A stretch of 64,000 nucleotides of DNA, from the NCBI RefSeq assembly GCF_016906535.1, contig NC_057385.1:2232001-2296000 (forward strand). The letters run 5' to 3'. The DNA is from Rhizoctonia solani (lineage: Eukaryota; Basidiomycota; Agaricomycetes; Cantharellales; Ceratobasidiaceae). How positions within the stretch are numbered: position 1 is the stretch's first letter; each line of letters opens with the position of its first letter. The notes under the pieces were generated by a model that saw nothing but the letters and a program-made list of their open reading frames with translations, did not search any database and had not been told where the DNA came from. Positions 55,608 through 64,000 of this stretch are shown here, one piece after another. Both the position numbers and the translations under genes were made by a program.

Positions 55608-56650
55608 TCAAGCCGCAGCTGGTGTCACGGGCGGCGATGGTTGAGGAGAGTGTATATGTAGCGTCCCGATATTATGCCGTTGCGAGCTGACGGTGCCCGA
55701 GCTCCTGACGACTTCGTGGGGGTGTGATTGAGGGGTAAGAACTTGTCGACGAGGAAGATGAAGATTGGGCTGCTTGGTCGCGAGTTCGCGAGCGTGTCCG
55801 GCTGGGGAAGCGGTTGTGCCTGTTGTTGCATACCAGGGATATCCGCTGGGACTTGCCACACTGACAGTTGATCCGGCAGGAACTGTATCGAATAAGTCCA
55901 TCGAGTCTCTTATGGGCTCAACGTCAGGTGCGAGTTGCCAGGGACCACCGATGGGAGGGCTGGGATGAGCGGGTAATGACCAGAGGTTGGTAGGACTTGG
56001 TAGAGGTAGCGGATGGATTTTATCGGCTGGTCGGCCAACTGGAGATGATGCAGATACGCTTGAACGACGCGAGCTCGCAACGCTACCGGGAGATGTCATT
56101 GACGAAGCGCCGGATGAGCTAGACGTGCCGAGAGCTGATGAGGAAGAGCTGTTCCCATGAGCTACTACGTCCAGTAATGGGTGATCTCGCAGCGATGGCG
56201 GTACGGGAGGAGGGGCTGGCCTCCTGGATGATATGCCCCGAGATAAGCGGGGTCGGGTAGGGCGCGCTGGGGGTATAAGATTCGGAGATGAATGTACAGC
56301 ACTCAACGGCTGAGGGTTGGAGGAGGTCATCTAAAAACCATTGAAACAATTAGCTCACAAGCCCGTTTCTGGACATTGACATCATCGAAGTAAGAGCTGC
56401 TTACCCTGGCGCTGGCACTGAGATAAAGATGTCTATACACAACAGCAAGCAACTGGCGATCCTCCTGTACAATCGATGGGGTAGCGCTGCTGGATCTAGA
56501 GGGGATGAGGTGGCGGAGCAGTTTAAGAGGCTGACTGGCGCGGTAGGAGCTCCGGAAGTAGATATGGTAAACCCCTAGCGATGTTCGTCTGAATACACTC
56601 GACCCCGTCTCAGGATTGTTTCTTTCTGGTCTGTTCCTATTCCCCGTCCG
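55608..56650 (-). CDS. Ser/Pro-rich protein of unknown function, 5' end unresolved
   Basis: The last exon is a 240-codon open frame beginning MTSSNPQPLSAVHSSPNLIP that directly follows an acceptor (TTTTTAG), so the Met is probably internal. Upstream, in frame through an intron, is a more ordered segment: GVYHIYFRSSYRASQPLKLL, RHLIPSRSSSATPSIVQEDR, QLLAVVYRHLYLSASAR, with open frame reaching back to about 56650 (PERNNPETGSSVFRR). The C-terminal part is low complexity (SSSSSALGTSSSSGASS, PPIGGPWQ, HEVVRSSGTVSSQRHNIG) and ends SPQPSPPVTPAAA. I recognise no domain. The upstream exon(s) and true start were not found. Confidence 0.5.
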
Positions 56651-58343
56651 TCAGACGCGATACGACCTCGTCGCGGCGTGAAGTAATAATGGTGGTTAAC
56701 GAGGGGTAGAGCCCGAGAATCTGTTTGATGGACTGAAATACACCAATGTAGCTGCCTCAAGGCCAATGTCAAGATACACGCAGTGGGGGGGCTGTACCCT
56801 GGTACAAAAGTCTTCCTACTTATATATACCCCAGGCTTCCCAGAGTGTATGGAGCGGAATGCCGGGCGGAGGCCAAACACCCCTGCACCGATGAACGTTG
56901 GAAATGAAGAATATTGACAGAGAAGCCAATAGAGATGATAGATCGAGGGTGCAGCACAAATCCGAATAAATTGAATAGAAGCGCTCCGGACGAGAAACTT
57001 TGACCTCGCAACCAGAGCACATGTACTGTTTTATACGCCCCACCTGCGCTGGCGCCCTGCGCAGCATAATAATGCACTAGTTACCAAGTTTGGTGGGCGG
57101 TAAAAGAATCTCCGCGGGGGGTGAGATCGGCGGCGCTGCTCATCGTAAATCAGCTGCTACCATGCCGCCGGCTCCCCAGACTGGGTCGGCAACAACCCGA
57201 GTCAAAATTTTAGGAGTAAAATATCACTGAAAATTGAGCCCGCCCTCATTCGGGATCATATTCATATTTTCGTCAAGGACTGTAGTTCGCCATAATTACA
57301 TAAAATATTATCGTGACATGAAAGCTGAAAGATTCTTTCTTCTCCTGGCCATTCGGCACCTTCCAAACTAAGATGCCCCTGCCGTGGCCGGTGCAGAGCG
57401 CAACCGTACCTTGGCTGCGTTCTTGTCTGGCCAACCGTGCCTGTACATGCGCTCCATCATGTTCCTGGTTGAGGTACCCCTGTGTTCTAAGATTGAAGGC
57501 CGGAGACAATGCGGAATAACGTGGTTCCTTGAGCGTCTTTGTTCATTCACAGATAACTCTAAGCGACACCCATGTTTGGGCGTTCTTTATATCACACGAG
57601 GTTGTAATTTTCAACGAAGTTATCCATCGCAAAAGCGAAGGTGCATTTGGCACATCAATACGTGATGCATATGTATTGTATAAATACTTGTGTATTCCGA
57701 TTATATTCTCAGATTTACACTCATTCACACAAAACTAGGGCAGGCACATAAGAAGTTTGAAGTGATAAATTTCTGTTGTATACAATGATGGAGGAATTCG
57801 AAGTAAATCATACTGCTAGTACGACTAAGCCACTCCACCCCCTTGTTGTCGACGCTCCCGAACAGCTATAGTCAAGTCAGAGCACAAGTGCAGCTCCCCC
57901 CCCCTGGCATGAGAGTTTGACGTATTGAAGCGCTCCAATTTCATATATACCTTGGACTCGCAAGCGAGTCGCCAGCTATTTCCTCATACCGGCCAAGTTT
58001 TTCCTGTGTGTCTGTGAGGGTCCCTTCTTGGGGTTTAGCAAAATTCACCCCACGGGACTACGGAACCACTGCAGACAACGTAACAAAGTATACTTTCCAT
58101 TTAGTTTCACCATTGTGCACGTGCGCATATAGCCTCGACGTGTGCTCTTCGCTCGGCTAACCCTAAAAGGGGCCACGGGCGAACCGAAACCCGAGCGACA
58201 TGATTCGTTAACTTGCACATCCTATTACTGAAGGAAAGATATGACTCGATCAAAGTGAGCTATATAAGAATCAGGGCGGGCTCAATGGCGGTTCTGAACT
58301 CTGCCTCGACGCATTCAACCGTTGAAACCCAAACGACACCAGG
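56651..58343. other. Gene-poor intergenic region
   Basis: About 1.7 kb. It may contain the missing 5' exon(s) of the Ser/Pro-rich gene on the minus strand, and the promoter of the flavin protein (TATA-like at 58261). Otherwise only overlapping short frames and a poly-C tract near 57896-57904; no RNA gene or transposon recognised. Confidence 0.45.
58261..58268 (+). promoter_or_regulatory. TATA-like element of the PNPOx-like gene
   Basis: TATATAAG 76-83 bp upstream of the start codon at 58344, properly placed for a core promoter. Confidence 0.4.
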
Positions 58344-59486
58344 ATGGAAGGCAACAAATTCGAAAAGACTACCCTGAACACAGTACGGAGGAGACCTGAC
58401 CGAGGTAAGTTCGCCTCAGCCCCAGTCTATACATGCGCCTGCACCGTAGGTGGACTTAATTTTTCTTATTTCAACCTTGGTTTCTTGGACCGCCTTCTCG
58501 CTCCACAACTGTTGATTGACTACAGGGATCTATGACAAGGAAACCATTGCTTCGATCATTCAGGAAGCCAAGGTTATGCACGTCGCTTTTATTGGTACAT
58601 ACAAAAACATGAAACTTGATTCATTCCGGTAATCAAGCTGTATGATTTCTTCCAGACGCACAAGGCCTTCCTCAGTGTATTCCCATGCTCGGGGTATGGG
58701 ACGAAGATGAAACCGGGCAGTGCTATATGTATTTTCATGGTAAGCGAATATCGCTAATGGTCTGCGTTCCATTCTAATAAGGAAGTATCATTTGCCTTCC
58801 AGGATATCCAACTGCACGGATCATGAATAACTTGTCTGACCCTGGAACGCCAATCGTTGCGACCGCGACATTAGTTGATGGCCTAGTTTTGGCGCTTTCC
58901 GCGTTCTCTCATTCGATGAATTATCGCTCGTACGCTCTTTGTCTTGTCTTACCCAGGTCACATTACTCACACATTCAACCCGGACCCGATTATTTGTGGG
59001 GGTTTCTTATGCATAGTGCCGTCGTACATGGTGTTGTACTACCGATCACCTCGGAAGAAGAAAAGAATGACGCTTTTCAAAAGGTGGTAGAAGGAATCGC
59101 ACCTGGGCGTTGGGAGAACTCGCGCCAGCCTAACGAAGAAGAAAGGCAAGGAACTGGTATCTTGAGAATCAAAGTCGAGACCGCTAGGTGGGCAATCTAA
59201 AATCTGAAAGTAAATAGTATTGACAACTTTGATTATATACAGTGCCAAAGTTCGAACCGGTCCGGCTAAAGATAGCGAAAAGGCAAGTACCCCAATTCGG
59301 TATTTGAAAGTTTGTCTTAACCGCAATTTTCTACAGGATGTAGCAGACAAAGAGCTCATTTCGAACACATGGACCGGTGTTATCCCGCTGCGAACTATCC
59401 CCGGTGTTCCTGAACCATCGAGTTACTGTACGATTCCTGCGCCTCCGCATGTATCTGCCCTGGCAGCCACTCGGCATGGAGCGTGA
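58344..59486 (+). CDS. Pyridoxamine 5'-phosphate oxidase-like flavin-binding protein
   Basis: Predicted FMN-binding split-barrel protein (Pyridox_ox_2 / flavin-nucleotide-binding group), a family often of unknown substrate. Start MEGNKFEKTTLNTVRRRPDR; the phrase NTVRRRPDRGIYD is the family's N-terminal hallmark. Then KETIASIIQEAKVMHVAFI, QCIPMLGVWDEDETGQCYMY, GYPTARIMNNLSDPGTPIVA, TATLVDGLVLALSAFSHSMN, YRSAVVHGVVLPITSEEEKN, APGRWENSRQPNEEERQGTG, ILRIKVETASAKVRTG and NTWTGVIPLRTIPGVPEPS, ending LAATRHGA. The intron after MNYRS (donor GTACGC) is open in the reading frame, which could mislead a gene finder; SAVVHG continuity favours splicing it out. Five or six exons. Confidence 0.87.
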
Positions 59487-60580
59487 TTCACAAGTCTAGA
59501 CAAGTGATAATTAAGTTGAAACAATGTTTGATGGCATCGTGTTGTGGGGCGCGGCTCAGAGCTACACGCGCAGTGTTTGGGCACCATGGTGATCCACCGT
59601 CGGTCAGTCAATATTATCGCTCCCGCGCCACGCGCCACGTCGGGGTAACTCGGCCCGTTTCATTTCGCTTTGCCTCGTTTAGTGGCCTTTGCAACGCGAA
59701 ATTGAACCGGAAACAAGAAGTGTGTAACGTCCCTTGAGAATCGCCGCAGAAGAAAACGGGAGGTGTCAAGACGCCGGCATGAGGTATTTATTCTCTTTGT
59801 GCATTTCACGGTATGTGTACCGTGGAAAAAAGCAGAGATGCCTGTGCATACATAACGTGAGCGAAGGATTCGCGTGTGGACCAACTTTATGCCCCTATTG
59901 TTCGCGAAGGTACACAAGAGACAATTCGGCCATGGCGGAATCTACAGCACCCCTGTTGTCCACAAGAGTAATTAAGACGAGTCGATTGTTGATATTATCA
60001 GATCTTGGGATATGAGGGATAAGTGCGGGGTAAACCCCCTTGGGGTCGCATCCCCCTATCTGTAGTGGAATCGCTCCACCTGTGAGATGTTCTAAATAGT
60101 ACACCCGGCAACTTGAATGACAAGAACTATCTACAAATTTTAGAGTTAGCATGCTAATTTCCTTTTTCCCAAAACAAAGCCAGAGGGGATAGCGCTGATC
60201 AGAGTGGCGTCCCTTCGCAAGACGAGCAGCAAGAAAATTACATCGAACAAGACCAATAATTTGACAGAGCATGGTCTATGCCCTGTATATGCGCGTCCCA
60301 TGACCATCCACGGCAAACGGTAACACGTTGTCCGCATCGACCCTTTCATGAGCCGCTCTGCTCTCAGTGGCCAACAACTAAAAAATCGGATACTACTCTA
60401 TCCGTGGTTCTCCGCGGATGCTCAGGATCACTGTCCGGGGTCCCCGCATTACATCACGTGCGTCAAGTGACGTATGGTGCACGTGATGTATGCAATTAAA
60501 TTTTGACAAGTCGCAAAAGTGGAACCTCGTTCGCCCCCGTCATTTACTTCATCTATTCAAAACGTAAATTCTTGGAGCAT
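59487..60580. other. Intergenic region with inverted repeat
   Basis: About 1.1 kb. A 125-codon minus frame (59895-60272) lacks recognisable features. The most distinct element is the inverted repeat at 60451-60489, about 95-130 bp upstream of SRR1. Confidence 0.45.
60451..60489. repeat. Inverted repeat of two CACGTGAT half-sites
   Basis: Perfect 10-bp arms, ACATCACGTG at 60451-60460 and CACGTGATGT at 60480-60489, with a 19-nt spacer that itself holds GTCAAGTGAC. Each arm contains the CACGTGA core seen upstream of other genes in the window. Paired spacing suggests a cooperative or dimeric binding site for SRR1 transcription; this is inference. Confidence 0.6.
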
Positions 60581-62190
60581 ATGACCGACCCGAATCAGTT
60601 CCATTACGTGCATCGTGCGGGTAGAAGCAAAAAGAGAAGAGGAAAGAACGCTAGTGGTTCGATCTCCTTGTCGGATCTGTTGCGCTCAACGCGCGAGGGG
60701 CTCGTGTCGTCCGGATGGTGGGATAATTATCGCGGTAAGTTTGAGGTCAATGGCACAAGTCGTGTATGCGTATATTGATTGATTGTGTGCGTTGTTGCAA
60801 GTCAGCCGAGGTGGTTCCTGTCATCGCACAGACTAGGCGATTGGTACTGGATAGGCAACATCCGGACGTAGAGCAAACTGGGCCAGATATACGCGAGGTT
60901 GGGTTGAGGTCTCTTTGTCTGGGCCTAGGGTCACCCATTAAGTCCGCAGAATCCCGTGCGCAATTGTGCGTGTTGCTAGACCTGTGTGCAGAGCTGGCAA
61001 TCGTGAGTACGGACTTCTTTCCAATCGCATTTCCATCAGAACAAGTCCCCCCCTATTCTAGACAGGCACAGATAGAGAGTTGTTCGATCCGGCATTTGAA
61101 GAGGAGGACATTCTGGCATTGCGGGGTTTGGGTCTGGGGGTGTTGGATGAAAATAAGGCGAGTGGAAGGCTCAATATGCGCATATAGGTAGTTTGACATG
61201 ATCTGGACATGCAGAAGGGCGCGCACGTCATCGACACGCCTACACTCGTGTACATGCCTCACTGCGGAATCGGACTCTACGAACGATTCCTTCGGGCCAA
61301 TTGGTCCGGCGAGGGGATGAATCGGATTATTCTCGTGGCCAACGACATGGCCGCATACACCGAGAGGTGAGTCCGTGGGGGAACATTAGTCCACCCCCCA
61401 TTCCACAACCCCTCCCCTCCCCCAGAACCTAACCGCTGGCTGTATATCCGACCTGGCCTCGCGAGTCTATCCAGATGCTCTTATCGAGTTATTCTGGTCA
61501 CGCGGGCACAAGGAACCTCACCTCGGAAAAGGAAACGCCAATCCTAAACACCATGCTACACCATCTCACTCCCCGTCGTTTACCTTGGACAGCTTGCTAA
61601 TTTATCCAAACGGCTGAATTTGGCGGATCATTTGGACCGGCTGATCTTCTACAAACGAATACGGGAAAATCATGACTTGGAACCGCAAACAGTAGGCCCA
61701 TGCGGATACTCGAGGCGAAAACTCCCTGCGTGGCTCGAATAGGTAAGTCGACTTGCCCTATTGCTTGTCTCCTCTTGCTCCTCTTCCTACTCCTCTTCCT
61801 CCAAGCCGCCCAAGACTTGGCCCAATTACTCTGGGGGGCTGAACCCCAGCTCCACCGACTCCGGGCCGACCTCCGTTGCTATGGGTTTTCCGTTTCTATC
61901 CCGGGGCCCGCTCATGTACTGAAATGAATGCGCCTTTTTCTCTCTGAATCCGTCCCTGGCTTTGCCCCCCCCCCCCGCCGACTTGCCGCCCTTGCTACAT
62001 TACTCCAACTGACTGAATGGTAGCGCCTCGGCTACGATCATTGCCGTTCCCGACGAGCAGCAAGTTCCCAGGAGCGTTCAACAATACGGCCCTGCAAGTG
62101 CTTGACGATAAGAACGGCGGACACACATGGACACTTGCAGGGTTACCGGAATACTCGGACGAGGACGGAGAGGAGGGGGAAGTCCGGTAA
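60581..62190 (+). CDS. SRR1-domain protein
   Basis: Member of the SRR1 family (plant SRR1 acts in light/clock signalling; yeast Ber1 in microtubule-related processes). Start MTDPNQFHYVHRAGRSKKRR and LLRSTREGLVSSGWWDNYR; exon 1 is 60581-60734, exon 2 starts 60806 with AEVVPVIAQTRRLVLD. Core: REVGLRSLCLGLGSPIKSAE, AQLCVLLDLCAELA, TGTDRELFDPAFEEED, LRGLGLGVLDENKKGAHVID, TPTLVYMPHCGIGLYERFLR, ANWSGEGMNRIILVANDM. The intron at 61158-61214 has a GC-AG donor (GCGAGT). After YTER two unusually long introns seem to follow: one to about 61696 before PMRILEAKTPCVARI, another to about 62023 before VAPRLRSLPFPTSS, SKFPGAFNNTALQVL. It ends EYSDEDGEEGEVR. The two long introns could hide an additional exon. 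Confidence 0.78.
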
Positions 62191-63064
62191 ATTCCCCACT
62201 TCCTCTTGGAGCGCTCGGACATCAAACCCGGAGAAAAGATGTGTGTATGTATGTATGTGGGGGATGGGAGGGGTCGAGGGGGAAGGGGAAGGGGACGATC
62301 CTTGCAATGTACAGCTTGAACAACGTGGAATGAATCAGCATTGAAGGAAAGATTTGGAATGAATACGCCGAGGTCGTGTGCTGGAGATAAGACCGCCCAA
62401 CCCCAGATTATTCCCGCCCTTTTTTGACAGCACAAAGCTTGAGCGCAAATGCTATCTTGAGGTCAAGAAGCGGTATCGAACAAGAGAAATGCGGGGTAAC
62501 AGTTGGATCAGAAGACTTCTTGCTGGCAATTTAGGGATTCCGGCCTGCGGCGTTGCGGCTGGTTATCTCTCACAGTTCGAAATGAGCGTATGCGCACGTC
62601 CCGGCGCTTGTTTGTGTTTGTAGGGACTCATCGGCGTCATGCGGAGCTGGAACTTGGCGGCTGGGAGCACTTGACGACGGGTGAGATGTCATTTAGGTGT
62701 GTCGATATGATGGGGGGCTGGGGGGGAGTCAGGCTCAATTTCTATGCCACCTCACGAGCGTCTTATCGTCAGACAAGGCAGTCCGATTGGGAGTGAGCGG
62801 GGATGAAAGATAGCATGTAATTGCATTACCAAAGGCTAAACTGCAATAAAGTAGCTTGACAGGCTCGTTATCTACAGCAGAAAGATAACGCCAGCAGCAC
62901 GGCACCCCTTTTTCTGAAATATAAGACGTAATACGGAATTGTTGGGTGGGATCGAGCACAGCTGGAACTCTTGCAAAGAAGTAATGAGACATGGAGGGAA
63001 GCAGACGCCAGTGGAATCAATGTGGAACGAAGAGAAACGGATAAAGACACACTCAAACAGATCG
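62191..63064. other. Intergenic region with G-rich tract
   Basis: About 870 bp between SRR1 and the last gene. It has a G-rich stretch at about 62262-62297 made of several GGG/GGGG runs, capable of G-quadruplex formation in principle, next to a short TGTA repeat (62241-62260). No gene was recognised. Confidence 0.5.
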
Positions 63065-63984
63065 CTAAGAGAGAAAGAGAGAGAGCAGAAACTGAACGCA
63101 TGAGACATGAGACGATAATGTACAAGGGCCGAGGCAGTAGATATCAGTAATAAGTAGGCGAGATGAAGGGCGGATTATATGGGACACAAGTCCGTATGAT
63201 GGAAGAGCGGGAGACGGGCTCGTCGAACAATGGGATGAGGGGCTCGTCGTATGGATCGTGGCAGTCCTTGTTGTTGTGGGGGTGTCGGTGTCGACAAACG
63301 AGGTGGAGGGGGTGGAGGGACCCTCTTCGTCCGAGTCGACATCCATCGAGTGGACAAGGCTGGGGGTGGAGTGGAAGGGGAGATCGGATAGGCTGTCTGC
63401 CAAGTCCTCGGAGTGCTCGGGAGAGAATGACGCAGGTGTAGGGGTGGGATCGGCGGTGGGATCCGAGGGGGCGTAGACATAGGAGAAATAGGAATCACAG
63501 ACAATGACGTCCTCGTCCTCGACTGGGGCGTCTGAACTTGATGCGTTGCACTCCTCGTCTGGGGGGAGGCAGGATACCATAACTTCCGCTTCTTCCTCGA
63601 GCTCTTGGAGGATAGCATCGAGCCAGTCTGCCTCTTCGAGGTTCGAGGGTGGCTGTGTGGATTGGGATATGTCGGGGAATACAAACGAGTCGGGCTGGGC
63701 GGTGGTGGGGGCAGGGGGTGGTGTGCATTCGTCTTGGTGGGCTCGCGCAAAATTGGAGACGAGGACTAGTCGGTGCAATATACTGGATGCAGTGTTAGTC
63801 ATCAGAGAGGGAAGGGGGATAGTGCAGCTGCTTACTTGACGTCCTTGCGTCCCTGGCCGTCGCACGCAAGCTGGAGCTTACGGCGCGAGACGACGGCGGC
63901 CCACTGGTTGGTAATTGGTCGTGTTGAAGACATCTTGGAGGGAGACGAGATCACGGAGCGGTGTATATGGATGGTGTGAGACAT
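63065..63984 (-). CDS. Uncharacterised protein, basic N-terminus and acidic/Ser-rich body
   Basis: Two exons. Exon 1 starts MSHTIHIHRSVISSPSKMSS (or at the second Met, 63934: MSSTRPITNQWAAVVSRRKL) and continues QLACDGQGRKDV; the intron (GTAAGC...ATCCAG) joins to NILHRLVLVSNFARAHQDEC. The conserved-looking part is WAAVVSRRKLQLACDGQGRK plus LHRLVLVSNFARAH. After that, low complexity: TPPPAPTTAQPDSFVFPD, LEEADWLDAILQELEEEAEV, DSYFSYVYAPSDPTADPTPT, SMDVDSDEEGPSTPSTS, with a hydrophobic end CVQFLLSLFLS at 63065. No domain is recognised. The ordered N-terminal 65 residues may be a small helical module; the body is probably disordered. The 3' end could lie earlier if another intron exists. Confidence 0.55.
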
Positions 63985-64000
63985 GGTGGCGTCGGTTGAG

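Noticed and set aside
58938..59022. Extra residues in the PNPOx-like protein (YALCLVLPRSHYSH)
   Set aside because: Bounded by GTACGC and CATAG and not needed for the fold; better treated as a spliced intron.
63175..63839. Several long ORFs on both strands opposite the last gene
   Set aside because: GC-rich, Ser/Pro/Asp-rich coding sequence opens all frames; only the 63065-63984 minus model has a spliced, ordered N-terminus.

Overview
This window is eukaryotic nuclear DNA from a filamentous basidiomycete. The evidence is dense short introns (mostly 46-70 nt, GT-AG, CTNA-type branch points), compact gene spacing, and a gene set typical of Agaricomycetes. That set includes a Stealth/XPT1-type phosphotransferase, a two-domain GPI-anchored cupredoxin, BBE-type FAD oxidases and a secreted EEP-jacalin protein. 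A Rhizoctonia/Ceratobasidium-like fungus would fit, but that placement is inference from memory. I saw no rRNA, tRNA, CRISPR or recognisable transposon ORF.

Layout, left to right. 1-9 kb: 5' end of 2-isopropylmalate synthase, an unassigned gene, CCT4 (TCP-1 delta), a GID4/VID24 ubiquitin-ligase substrate receptor and a tyrosine phosphatase. 9-24 kb, more accessory and gene-poor: a Stealth-family sugar-phosphate transferase, an SH3 protein, a secreted EEP nuclease/phosphatase-like enzyme with a jacalin lectin tail, and two MFS transporter paralogs with a decayed third copy between them. 24.7-33.4 kb: a SAP-like/acidic/kinase fusion, SRP receptor beta, a YCK-type casein kinase I and a RING/coiled-coil protein resembling the Zip3/HEI10 class. 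33.7-43.9 kb, a tightly packed housekeeping block: ALG13, a membrane LEA-2 protein, Ran, BUD23, BET3, mitochondrial uS13, PI-specific phospholipase C and XAP5. 44-51 kb: a cupredoxin, then a tandem pair of FAD oxidases, the first internally deleted. 51-64 kb: LCP5/neuroguidin, SF3A1, two poorly characterised Ser/Pro-rich proteins, a PNPOx-like flavin protein and an SRR1-domain protein.

Most of these genes do not form one pathway. They cover protein folding and degradation (CCT4, GID4), translation and ribosome making (BUD23, LCP5, uS13m), splicing (SF3A1, XAP5), secretion (SRPRB, BET3, ALG13, CK1) and nuclear transport (Ran). Many are divergent pairs with 0.1-0.35 kb between start codons, and several starts have a CACGTGA box 35-140 bp upstream.

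Points for a second look: a fusion kinase that lacks the usual beta-3 lysine but has one in the glycine loop, as WNK kinases do; a phosphatase with WAD in place of WPD; decayed paralogs next to intact MFS and FAD-oxidase genes; and several 1-2 nt frameshifts in otherwise conserved genes, including SRPRB, which look more like sequence errors than gene loss. Exon boundaries below were read by eye from splice signals and reading frame.
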